A DNA stretch of 64,000 nt from Pseudohongiella nitratireducens (GTDB lineage Bacteria > Pseudomonadota > Gammaproteobacteria > Pseudomonadales > Pseudohongiellaceae), in the NCBI RefSeq assembly GCF_001642735.1, contig NZ_LWHM01000025.1, positions 1 to 64,000 of the forward strand, given 5' to 3'. Below, piece by piece: positions 42,027-50,598 of this stretch (positions are counted from its first letter, which is position 1; every line of letters begins with the position of its first letter). The notes beneath the pieces are model-generated. The model did not search any database. It was not told the DNA's origin and was given only the letters and a program-made list of their open reading frames with translations. The position numbers were made by a program, and so were the translations under genes.

Positions 42027-44732
42027 ATGCAGCATCGCAATACTTACCAACGCAGTCGGTTTAAGAAACGCTTGCTCAGCCAGGTCATCTCCGCTGGCCT
42101 GCTGGCAACCGCCGCAACCTCCACCCTGGCCGGCGATTTCGTCCTGGTCGGCAACCAGATCAGTTGGAACAAAGGCGCGGTCTCCGGCACAGCGACCATT
42201 GCTGAAAACGGTGTCGCTTCCGAGATCAATCTGGTCAACACCAATAATGTCACCACTCTGCCCAATGTCACCTTCTCCCTGGAAGACTATGCCTCTTTGA
42301 GCGATACCTACTCACTGGGTATCTACATGGAAGTGAACAGCGACAGCGGTAACAACCAGGTGGAAATGTCACTGGGTACTGTGCGTGTCACAACCGTCAA
42401 CGGCTCCATTACCTCTGTGGCCATGGTCACCAACTCCGGTGATGCTCACTACCGTCCAGTGGAAGTGAATGCCCAGAAAGTTTCCGGTGGCAGCACCTTG
42501 AACTTGTCAGCCTCTTTTGCCGCAAAAGCCAACATGATCAGCAACCCGGCGGGAAACCAGAACCAGGTGACCATTCAGGTAGACAATGTGGTCTCTGCCC
42601 TGTCCGGCAACAACGGCTTGTTTGATGACATCATCGAGCGCTTTGCCAGCAATGGTGACTATAGCTACCACATTGGCATCCAGTTCCTTGACGCCGCTGA
42701 CAACAATGCCACGGATGCTGAACTGGGCACTTACGATGATGACAATAATTTCACGGCATCCAATGTTGGCGCTCCGGCCATCACTCTGGGTGCCCCCACA
42801 CTGGCCACAAAATTCCCCAGCGCCTCCTATATCACCGGCGAATTCAACATCGTTGATGAGTTGCCCGATAACGGCGGCAGCACCGGTGGTGGCGGTGGTG
42901 GTGGCGACGACGGTGAGAACGTTGTCGACGACGGCACCCTGAATACCATTGAAGAAGACAATGCCGCCCTTGATAACGCTGTAGAGGATGCCATCAATGA
43001 TGGCGGTGAGGTACCTGAAACAGTCGTTACTCAGACACGTGACGCTGTTCAGCAAAGTGCCGACGCCATTAAAGAGATAACTGATGCTATCAGTGGCGGT
43101 ACGACCGTTGAACCGAATAACATTCTGGAAGCGGCACGACGTATCGCGCAAACCGTTAAAACAGCCACGACTGTGATCAACAACTCCAGTTCCGAGACCC
43201 GTGATGAAGTTGAGGAAACCACGCGTCAGGCCGTCCAGAATCTGGTGACCGCTGTCAACAATCTGAAACAACGAGGTGTTGAACTCAATACAGTGCAACA
43301 AGGCACACTGAACACCGTCGTGGAAAACATGGCGCCTTCGATCAGCGGGCTGGCACGTCGAAGCCAGACGCAAGAAGACGTTGACGCGCAAAGTGCTCGA
43401 CTCAATCAACTATCTGAAACGCTGTCCGGCTTGAATGTAGATCCAACACCCGAGGTGTCTCAGGCCGTTACCGAATCTGGTCGCGCCATTCAGAAACGCA
43501 AAGCAGAGCTGGCTGCAGGCGGACCGTTGACAGACCAGGGGGTCGCTGACCAGTTCAATACTAACCCTGGGTTTCGTCAGCAAGGTACGGCAACTGCCCC
43601 CCCTGCACCACCAGCCGCGCCCCCTCCCCCTTCTACTACTACCGATAGCATCACATCGCGCTATGGTTCTGGTGCTTTTAGCGCTGTAACAGGTCAATTG
43701 GGCTCGCAAAGCGCCATTGATAACAGTGGTACTCCGGTCACGGCTGGCCTTAACGGGACTTATGGCAGCAACATGAGTGGTGGGTTAGCCGGATCCGGTG
43801 TTGGTGGTGCACTTGGCAATGCTGGCCGCCCAGGTAACACCAACCTGCCTGCGACTGGCGGATTGGGCGGTGGATTGGGCGGTGGATTTGGTGGCGGACT
43901 TGCCTCTCAAGGCCTGGGACAAGGTATCGGTGGATTTGGCGGCGGTAATGCGATTCGCGGGCTGCTGGGTAATGAACGTGAAATATTGGCCGCAACTGAC
44001 ACTGAGACCAAGTACAGCGCCGAGTATGATGAACTGACCGGCCTCTTCACTATCAACCTGGGTACAGAAACATACCTGGCCACACTGCGAAGTGTAAAAC
44101 CGGCACCAACACTGGCTGCCACACAGTTTGACTTCATGCCGGATGGTAATGCCGTGTTCATCGACAAGGGTTATGCCTACATTCTGGCACCAGGCGCCTC
44201 ATCACTGGTTGGTTTCCTGGCGGCCACTGATGGGCAGTCATTCACGCCGAATGTCCGTGCCGATGGCAGTTTCTACCTGGAGCTGACTGAGACCGAGCGT
44301 TTCTCTGGCACCTTTGCCTTTGAGAACATGCGGGGACTGGACACCGATGCCTGTGTGACGGTGAGTTTTGAGCCGCCGACCCAGGAAGTGAACAGTGCTG
44401 AGTATGCCTTTACCATGCGTTGCGATGATGTTGATGTCAGCCAGAGGATTCTGCCTTACGTCGATGCCGCAAGCTTCCTGAACAGTGTTACGGCCTTTGA
44501 CCTGGATGTCAGCTTTAATCGGGTCAACGGATTTGTCACCGTAGAGGGTATCGGTAACTTGAAGCCCAGTTTCTTTGTCAGAGAGGCAACGGCAGCAGAA
44601 ACCGCCTTCCACACCGCCAACCAGGATGACTTCGGCCTGGCCTACATGGGCGAGGACGTCAATGGTGATGGCAAACTGGACTACAAGGTGATCTCTGAAA
44701 CCGGTGTGCAGGTGCTGTACGCTGCAGACTGA
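42027..44732 (+). CDS. Array paralogue 2: large secreted modular protein with Pro- and Gly-rich insert
   Basis: 901 aa, the longest of the array. Signal peptide RFKKRLLSQVISAGLLATA, then GDFVLVGNQISW; domain N is nearly identical to that of paralogue 1 over long stretches (YSLGIYMEVNSDSGNNQVEM). The helical middle carries QSADAIKEITDAISGG and EVEETTRQAVQNLVTAVNNL. Unique to this copy is a segment at about residues 525-655 beginning with a Pro run (APPAPPAAPPPP) and continuing as a Gly-rich stretch (GGLGGGLGGGFGGGLASQG). Domain C keeps both Cys, SGTFAFENM, NLKPSFFV, DVNGDGKLD and VQVLYAAD. Function is unknown; the Gly-rich insert suggests an extensible or matrix role (inference). Confidence 0.85.
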   Translation: MQHRNTYQRSRFKKRLLSQVISAGLLATAATSTLAGDFVLVGNQISWNKGAVSGTATIAENGVASEINLVNTNNVTTLPNVTFSLEDYASLSDTYSLGIYMEVNSDSGNNQVEMSLGTVRVTTVNGSITSVAMVTNSGDAHYRPVEVNAQKVSGGSTLNLSASFAAKANMISNPAGNQNQVTIQVDNVVSALSGNNGLFDDIIERFASNGDYSYHIGIQFLDAADNNATDAELGTYDDDNNFTASNVGAPAITLGAPTLATKFPSASYITGEFNIVDELPDNGGSTGGGGGGGDDGENVVDDGTLNTIEEDNAALDNAVEDAINDGGEVPETVVTQTRDAVQQSADAIKEITDAISGGTTVEPNNILEAARRIAQTVKTATTVINNSSSETRDEVEETTRQAVQNLVTAVNNLKQRGVELNTVQQGTLNTVVENMAPSISGLARRSQTQEDVDAQSARLNQLSETLSGLNVDPTPEVSQAVTESGRAIQKRKAELAAGGPLTDQGVADQFNTNPGFRQQGTATAPPAPPAAPPPPSTTTDSITSRYGSGAFSAVTGQLGSQSAIDNSGTPVTAGLNGTYGSNMSGGLAGSGVGGALGNAGRPGNTNLPATGGLGGGLGGGFGGGLASQGLGQGIGGFGGGNAIRGLLGNEREILAATDTETKYSAEYDELTGLFTINLGTETYLATLRSVKPAPTLAATQFDFMPDGNAVFIDKGYAYILAPGASSLVGFLAATDGQSFTPNVRADGSFYLELTETERFSGTFAFENMRGLDTDACVTVSFEPPTQEVNSAEYAFTMRCDDVDVSQRILPYVDAASFLNSVTAFDLDVSFNRVNGFVTVEGIGNLKPSFFVREATAAETAFHTANQDDFGLAYMGEDVNGDGKLDYKVISETGVQVLYAAD

Positions 44733-44780
44733 ACACAGCACACACCCGTTGCCTTGTGCGGACGGGTCACTGCTGTATAC

Positions 44781-44810
44781 AAAAACGGTCGTCCTAGGGC
44801 GACCGTTTTT
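44781..44810. terminator. Bidirectional-looking terminator after paralogue 2
   Basis: AAAAACGGTCG and CGACCGTTTTT form an 11-bp perfect stem around an 8-base loop, with A and T tracts as its ends. It lies 48 bases after the stop of paralogue 2 and upstream of the true start of paralogue 3. Confidence 0.93.
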
Positions 44811-44832
44811 GTTACCCCTATCACCCCATAAC

Positions 44833-44848
44833 AAAAAAGCCAAAAGGA
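44833..44848 (+). promoter_or_regulatory. Ribosome-binding leader of paralogue 3, shared with paralogue 4
   Basis: AAAAAAGCCAAAAGGA is identical to bases 47462-47477 before paralogue 4. AAGGA lies 8 bases upstream of GTG at 44857, which decides this start over an upstream in-frame start at 44704 that would place the terminator inside the gene. Confidence 0.8.
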
Positions 44849-44856
44849 TTCTCGCC

Positions 44857-47328
44857 GTGATCCCTCCTCGCTTCAAGAAATCACATCTCAGTAAACTGAT
44901 TCTCACTGGCCTGATATCAAGCCTGGCCAGCTCTGCCTATGCCGGTGACTTTGTGCTGCAAAACAACCAGATATCCTGGGTTTCCAGCGGTACGTCCATC
45001 AATACCAGTACCGCAACCATCGCAAGTACTGGTGTCGCAGATACAATCAATCTGCTCAAGGGCAACGATGCAAGCGCACTGCCTAAGGTGAGTTTTACGC
45101 TGGAGGATCTGGCTGATACCACAGGCATTTATTTCATTCGACTGTTTATGCAGATAGCTGACCAGAGCAACAACAACCAGTTGGAGATGCGATTAGGTGT
45201 GGTTGAAGTGGCGGTAAATGCCGGTGACATCACAAGCACCCAGATAATCACCAATCAGGCTGACCCGAATTACGCCTCTGTCCATGTATATGCGCAAAAA
45301 GAGTCCGACAGCGCGACTCTCAACCTGGATGCTGAGTTTAGCACTCGTGCCGACATGGTGACTGGTGGCGGCAACGATGTGACCATCAATGTGGATAATG
45401 TGATAAGTGCCCTGAGCGGAAACAACTCTTTGTTTGATGGCATTATTGAGCGCTTTGCTGCTACCGGAACATTCGATTACATCATTGGCGTTAAAGACGA
45501 CTCTATCAATGGTGGTCGCATCGGCACTAATGATGGAGGTGCTTTCACCGTCTCTCCCGTTGCAGTCCCAAATTTCGACCTCAATGCCGACTTTGACGTT
45601 GACTTCGCGGGTGCTACCTACATCAAAGGTACGCTGGCAATCGTCAATACGCTACCCACGCCACCCAACACAGGCGGAGGCAGCACGACACCGGATCCTG
45701 GCGAAAATGTGGCTGTGAGCCAGGATGAAATTGACGCACTCGATAACCAGGCGGATGAACTTGATAGCACGGTCGATGAAGAAATCAACCGCGGACAGAT
45801 CTCCCAGACAACGATTACCCAAACAGCAACAGCGACCACGACTGCTCAGAGTCAGGTCAACACGGTTGTCAGCCAGTTAAACAACGGCAGCAATGTCTCC
45901 ACAGACAATGTCATAAATGTATTAACCACTTCCACGAAGGTGGTTAGTACAGGGGCCAGGGTGGTCTCTGCCGGGTCAACCGACACAGCGGGGCTGAATA
46001 CGCAAACAACCCAACTTGTTAACGCCAGCACTGATGTCATAGAGCAACTGGCGAATAACGCCACCAATGGCCTAACAATACTGGCTCCTGGCCAGCAATC
46101 AGAGATCCAGCTGTCTGTGAATTCGTTATTGACATCCACCGTGGACCTGACCAGGGTCACACAGTCAGTCAATGACCATATCAACATGGCCGACTCTGTC
46201 ACGCGAATGATTAATGCTACCTCCTACCTGGGTATTGCGCAGGATGTGAACCAGGTTAATTCGGTTGCCAGAGGTTTGCAGCAAAATACAGCCAGGCGTG
46301 TACTGGGGATTGATGAAGCCCCGGATGACAATCTCCTTAAGACCATGCTGCAAGTCACTAACCAGGCAAAACTGCTGCTTGACGGCACTCCCGATACATC
46401 CCGGGTAAACCAGCCATCCCTGTCCGAGGTGGCGAATCAGGTAAAAAGCAGACTGCAACTAACTAACCCCGGGCTCTCCGGGCCCTCACTGGATAGTCTG
46501 GTTAACAACCTGAGCCGATCCAGTCAACTGACACAGTCCATCACTCAACAAATACCATTGAACAGTATGTTGAGCAGCCTGGCAGCATCCACAACCGGCA
46601 ACGCATCTGACGGCTCGGGCACTGCGGACATCACCACTGGCAACTTGTCCATAGGTTTGCAGGAGCTGATGTTTTCTGGACGCCCGACCAGACTGAAACA
46701 GATACCGCCGGGCATGACGCCGGGTACTTTCAGCGAACCAAACGGCGACGTAACCATTTTCACCGCTGATGGTGCTGCTGTCACGATATCACCCGCACCT
46801 GCAAACCCGGTACAGTTCAATACTTCGGTCAATAACCTGGGGTTTATACCGAATATTAAGAATGGTGAAGTGAATGTCCCCATCGACAACGATGCTCGTT
46901 TTTCCGGCGCGTTCACTTTTGAGCCTGTCAATGTCCCCACAGGTTTTATCCCGATTGCAACCTCGGTCTTGATAGGGCCAACGGGTAGTCCGGCATCGCC
47001 CAACTCTTCCTATCAGATCAACTACCCAAACGGCAGCAGTCAACGCATCCAGCCTTCGATTGCAGATAGCAATGTTTTCAAGAGTCTTGATAACCTCGGC
47101 CTCAATCCGAGTGCCGATCGAAATTCTGGCACGATGAGTGTAGGAGGCAGTACAGTTCGACCTGATTATTTTGTACAGGCACTCAATTCGACTGATCGAG
47201 CATTTCTCGATCAGAATGCTGATGCCTCAGGGGTGGCCTATCGGCAACTCGATGCCAATGGCGACGGTGTGACTGACTATGAGGTGCTTTCTGCCAGTGG
47301 CAAACAAATTGTCTATGGTGTGCCCTGA
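44857..47328 (+). CDS. Array paralogue 3: large secreted modular protein, Cys-less variant
   Basis: 823 aa from GTG 44857, chosen because of the AAGGA site and alignment with paralogue 4 (IPPRFKKSHLSK against LPQRFKKTHLSK). Signal peptide ending SAYA, then GDFVLQNNQISW. Domain N has ALPKVSFTLEDLAD, LFDGIIERFA and YIKGTLAIVNTLPT; the linker is Pro/Gly/Thr-rich. The helical middle is rich in Thr, Ser, Asn and Gln rather than Glu (TATATTTAQSQVNTVVSQLN). Domain C is the most divergent: both Cys that the other copies share are missing, but RPDYFVQ, DANGDGVTDYE and the end KQIVYGVP keep the pattern. Function unknown. Confidence 0.83.
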   Translation: MIPPRFKKSHLSKLILTGLISSLASSAYAGDFVLQNNQISWVSSGTSINTSTATIASTGVADTINLLKGNDASALPKVSFTLEDLADTTGIYFIRLFMQIADQSNNNQLEMRLGVVEVAVNAGDITSTQIITNQADPNYASVHVYAQKESDSATLNLDAEFSTRADMVTGGGNDVTINVDNVISALSGNNSLFDGIIERFAATGTFDYIIGVKDDSINGGRIGTNDGGAFTVSPVAVPNFDLNADFDVDFAGATYIKGTLAIVNTLPTPPNTGGGSTTPDPGENVAVSQDEIDALDNQADELDSTVDEEINRGQISQTTITQTATATTTAQSQVNTVVSQLNNGSNVSTDNVINVLTTSTKVVSTGARVVSAGSTDTAGLNTQTTQLVNASTDVIEQLANNATNGLTILAPGQQSEIQLSVNSLLTSTVDLTRVTQSVNDHINMADSVTRMINATSYLGIAQDVNQVNSVARGLQQNTARRVLGIDEAPDDNLLKTMLQVTNQAKLLLDGTPDTSRVNQPSLSEVANQVKSRLQLTNPGLSGPSLDSLVNNLSRSSQLTQSITQQIPLNSMLSSLAASTTGNASDGSGTADITTGNLSIGLQELMFSGRPTRLKQIPPGMTPGTFSEPNGDVTIFTADGAAVTISPAPANPVQFNTSVNNLGFIPNIKNGEVNVPIDNDARFSGAFTFEPVNVPTGFIPIATSVLIGPTGSPASPNSSYQINYPNGSSQRIQPSIADSNVFKSLDNLGLNPSADRNSGTMSVGGSTVRPDYFVQALNSTDRAFLDQNADASGVAYRQLDANGDGVTDYEVLSASGKQIVYGVP

Positions 47329-47485
47329 GAGCATTTCCACGAACACCTTGCAAAGGCTTTTGATTTTTAAAAAACCAAAATACTATTGAATTTAATGCCT
47401 TTTTATGATTAAAAGTGGGTAGAATTTTCCGTCAGATAAATCTGAATCTAGATATCTCAATAAAAAAGCCAAAAGGACTCGCATC

Positions 47486-50077
47486 ATGCTGCCACAGCGT
47501 TTTAAGAAAACTCACCTCAGCAAATATATTGCAACGGGTATTATTGCCAGCTTGGGCTCCAGCGTTTTTGCTGGTGACTTTGTGCTGGAGACCAACCAGA
47601 TTACCTGGACAAACGGTCCAACCACCAACACCACTACGGCCACTGTGGCAGAAACAGGGGTAGCAGAGACAATCAGTCTCTTGCGAGGTAACGATGCCAA
47701 TGCATTGCCTAATGTCAGTTTTACACTGCAGGATCTTGCAAACACCACAGGAACTTATTACATCCGCCTGTTCATGCAAGTCAAAAACCAGAGTGGCAAT
47801 AACCAGGTGGAAATGCGGCTCGGCGTGGTAGAAGTCGATGTCACCGCTGGCACAGTGGACAGTGTTGATATGATCACCAACCAGGCTGACCCGAACTACG
47901 CACCTGTAAAAGTGTATGCACGCAAAGAATCCGGTGGCAGCACCCTCAATCTAGATGCGGAATTTGTCACGATTGCCAGCATGATTACAGGCGCTGGCAA
48001 CGAAGTCACGGTAAATGTAAGCAATGTCGTGAACGCCCTGAGCGGTAATAACAGCCTGTTTGACGACATCATTGAGCGTTTTGCCTCTTCTGGTGATTTT
48101 GATTATGTCATCGGCGTCAAAGATGATTCCGCCAATGGCGGTGAAATCGGCACCAATGATGACGGCACATTTGTGGTCTCGCCAGTAGCGGCGCCGGCCT
48201 TTGATCTCAACGCCGGATTTAGTGCTGAGTTTGCAGGTGCAACTTACATCAAAGGCACCCTGAATATCGTCGATACCCTGCCCTCAGCGCCCGACAATGA
48301 CGGCGGTACGACTGACCCGGAAGAAGAGGAAGAAACCACCATTCCCGAGTCTGACATCACCACCCTGAACACTGAAACCGATCTGGCAGATGTCCAGGTC
48401 GACGATGAACTGGAAAGTGGTACCGTCAGTGAAAGTACGGTTACCCTGACAGAAGAAGTAACCAATGACGCAGCGAATCAGACTGACCAACTGGTCACTG
48501 GCAGCCAGACTGGCGAGATCTCAACCTCAAACACTTTGAGTGTGCTAGCAACTTCCTCCAAGACGGCTGTTACCGGCAGTAAAGTGGTGAACGCCGATAC
48601 CGCTGCTGACAAAACAACCGTCACCAACACCACCAAAAAGGTAATCAGCAATAGCGCGACGTTACTTGACAGCATTGCCACCAGCAATGAAGGCTCTGAT
48701 GCCGCATTAACGGATGATCAGAAAAACCAGGTCGTTAACACCATCGTCAACATGGCCACTGCCGCTAAAAACGTCACCAGTGGTTCGACAGGTAAAGAAT
48801 CCACTGCCAAAGAAATGAAGCAAAACCTGGAAAAAGCCTTCCAGGCGACTACGCGTCTGAAAGTGCCGCTAACCGATGAAGCTGAAACAGCCATCAAGGA
48901 AGCGGCGGTAAGTATTCAGGTGGCTGCACTGGCGGAACTGACCGGCAAGAGCAGCGAAGAAGTCACGCAGGAAGATTTGCAGACTGCCTTTAATGATCCT
49001 GAAACGCGTGAAAAGGTCCTGGCAGCTTCACCAAAACTGCCGCTGAAAAATCCGCGCTCCAATGCTGACATTGAGGCGGAGATTAACTCTTATATCACGG
49101 CGAATTATCCTGCCAAGTCTACGACTGTCGCCAAAGACGCCACCAAACAAACTCAGGACAACTCCGACGATTCACCCGCTGATAATTATGAAAATGACGA
49201 TGAAGTTAGCAGTGCTATAGGCTGCCCTTTATTAGGCTTAATAATGGGCCCAGGGTTTTGCGCATTTATCCAAGCTCCTGCTGAGTCACCGAATGGCGCG
49301 CTATTGCTGGCAGCAACAGAACCTACCCAAACCAGTTCAACTGCACTCAAGCCTTCAGGCATGACCTATGACAAGGCGACAGCAACAACTTCCATGCCGG
49401 TGGGTGACGGAATCATGAAGTTTTCGCAACTTGGCCAGAAGGCCCTTCCGGCAGGATTGACACCTGGTGTAGTGACACAGCCAGACGGTCGTTTGACCCT
49501 GATTGGCTCACAGGGTGTGGCAATGGACCTCGCACCAACTGCTGAAGATACCATTGCTTTGGCAATTGCGCTGGATGACATGGGCTTCCCCATGACTTTC
49601 CGTAATGATGGCAGCTTTGAACTGGCATTGGCAGGCAATGACAAATTCACTGGCACATTTGGCTTTGATACGCTCCCGGCGGGCGATCGCGCTGCTTGCG
49701 GTGACATGACATTCGCACCAACGGCGAACATCGAAGTGAACCACCCAGACTACGTGTTCACAGCCGAGTGTGAGAATGGCATTACGCAAAACATTGCGCC
49801 ATTCGTTGCCGAGGCGGGCATGTATGAAAGCCTGGCCAACGGTGGTTTCACATTGCTGACCAATCGCAATACGGGTGTTATCTCGGTTGAGGGTGTAGGT
49901 GACTTCAAACCCAGCTTCTTCAGCTCCACACCTACTGAGGCTGAAGTTGCATACCAGGCGCAAAACGCGGACAGCCTGGGAATTGCTTACATGCCGATGG
50001 ATGTGAACGGTGACGGTCGAATCGACTTCAAAATCATCAGCGATACACGAGTCCAGATCATGTACGCCGCACCATGA
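47486..50077 (+). CDS. Array paralogue 4: large secreted modular protein with extra Cys pair
   Basis: 863 aa, ATG at 47486 with AAGGA upstream. Signal peptide (RFKKTHLSKYIATGIIASLG...VFA), then GDFVLETNQITW. Domain N resembles paralogue 3 (ANALPNVSFTLQDLANTTG). The linker is acidic (DPEEEEETT). The helical middle (about 290-540) includes AKEMKQNLEKAFQATTRLKV. A short hydrophobic patch with two extra Cys (GCPLLGLIMGPGFCAF, about residue 582) is found only here. Domain C has the shared Cys (RAACGDMTF, FTAECENG), DFKPSFFS, DVNGDGRIDFK and the end VQIMYAAP. Function unknown. Confidence 0.84.
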   Translation: MLPQRFKKTHLSKYIATGIIASLGSSVFAGDFVLETNQITWTNGPTTNTTTATVAETGVAETISLLRGNDANALPNVSFTLQDLANTTGTYYIRLFMQVKNQSGNNQVEMRLGVVEVDVTAGTVDSVDMITNQADPNYAPVKVYARKESGGSTLNLDAEFVTIASMITGAGNEVTVNVSNVVNALSGNNSLFDDIIERFASSGDFDYVIGVKDDSANGGEIGTNDDGTFVVSPVAAPAFDLNAGFSAEFAGATYIKGTLNIVDTLPSAPDNDGGTTDPEEEEETTIPESDITTLNTETDLADVQVDDELESGTVSESTVTLTEEVTNDAANQTDQLVTGSQTGEISTSNTLSVLATSSKTAVTGSKVVNADTAADKTTVTNTTKKVISNSATLLDSIATSNEGSDAALTDDQKNQVVNTIVNMATAAKNVTSGSTGKESTAKEMKQNLEKAFQATTRLKVPLTDEAETAIKEAAVSIQVAALAELTGKSSEEVTQEDLQTAFNDPETREKVLAASPKLPLKNPRSNADIEAEINSYITANYPAKSTTVAKDATKQTQDNSDDSPADNYENDDEVSSAIGCPLLGLIMGPGFCAFIQAPAESPNGALLLAATEPTQTSSTALKPSGMTYDKATATTSMPVGDGIMKFSQLGQKALPAGLTPGVVTQPDGRLTLIGSQGVAMDLAPTAEDTIALAIALDDMGFPMTFRNDGSFELALAGNDKFTGTFGFDTLPAGDRAACGDMTFAPTANIEVNHPDYVFTAECENGITQNIAPFVAEAGMYESLANGGFTLLTNRNTGVISVEGVGDFKPSFFSSTPTEAEVAYQAQNADSLGIAYMPMDVNGDGRIDFKIISDTRVQIMYAAP

Positions 50078-50129
50078 TAACGATCGCCTGGACAGGGCTT
50101 TGAGGTCAAACCCCTATCCTGGTCTACAA

Positions 50130-50166
50130 AACGCGTTGTCGGATAATCCTGACAGCGCGTTTTTTT
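50130..50166 (+). terminator. Rho-independent terminator after paralogue 4
   Basis: AACGCGTTGTC pairs with GACAGCGCGTT (one G-U wobble) around a 10-base loop and is followed by seven T. It lies 53 bases after the stop. Confidence 0.92.
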
Positions 50167-50275
50167 ATGCTTTCCTGTGGATCGAAATAGAGTCAGAATA
50201 ACTGAAGAAACGGACTTGGGACGCAATCACTAGTACATCCGGCTAGCTTTGCGAAGCGCCATCCTTTTGACAGAA

Positions 50276-50293
50276 TGTCTCAAAAGTGAGACA
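50276..50293. promoter_or_regulatory. Inverted repeat TGTCTCA-AAAG-TGAGACA
   Basis: Perfect 7-bp inverted repeat with a 4-base spacer about 305 bases upstream of paralogue 5, not followed by a T-run. It is a candidate operator; no regulator can be named. Confidence 0.35.
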
Positions 50294-50598
50294 AATAACC
50301 AATAGGATAGGATTGACTGAAGCCTTTTCTTTGGAATATCTGACTCGCCTATTCGTTTCGATAAGGTGAAACGCTGTTTCACATATAACCTGTTCTTCCT
50401 CTCGAAAGAGACGATATTTTCTATTTGCGTCAAATATTTGTCACAAAGCTCTGGCATAATTTACAGAGGCGAAATATGATAATCAGGTTGGCGTGGAAGT
50501 AGCGTAAAACTGGCAATGCAACGCCAGGTTCGTACAGCTTCAGCTGAAATCAGCATGGCAGCTTTATAACAATTGACCGTACCAGAGGGACTCTCGTA

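Larger units (their letters stand above)
50078..50598 (+). other. 521-base gap between paralogues 4 and 5
   Basis: After the terminator at 50130-50166 the gap holds no convincing gene; the short frames on both strands have no recognisable features. It contains a 7-bp inverted repeat at 50276-50293 and, near the start of paralogue 5, a pair TGGCGT...ACGCCA with purine-rich GAGGGA serving as the ribosome site (GAGGGACTCTCGTAATG). This gap is longer than the others in the array and may hold a separate promoter. Confidence 0.5.

Noticed and set aside
44704-44856. Upstream start for paralogue 3
   Set aside because: It would include the stop region and terminator of paralogue 2; GTG 44857 has a good ribosome site and aligns with paralogue 4.
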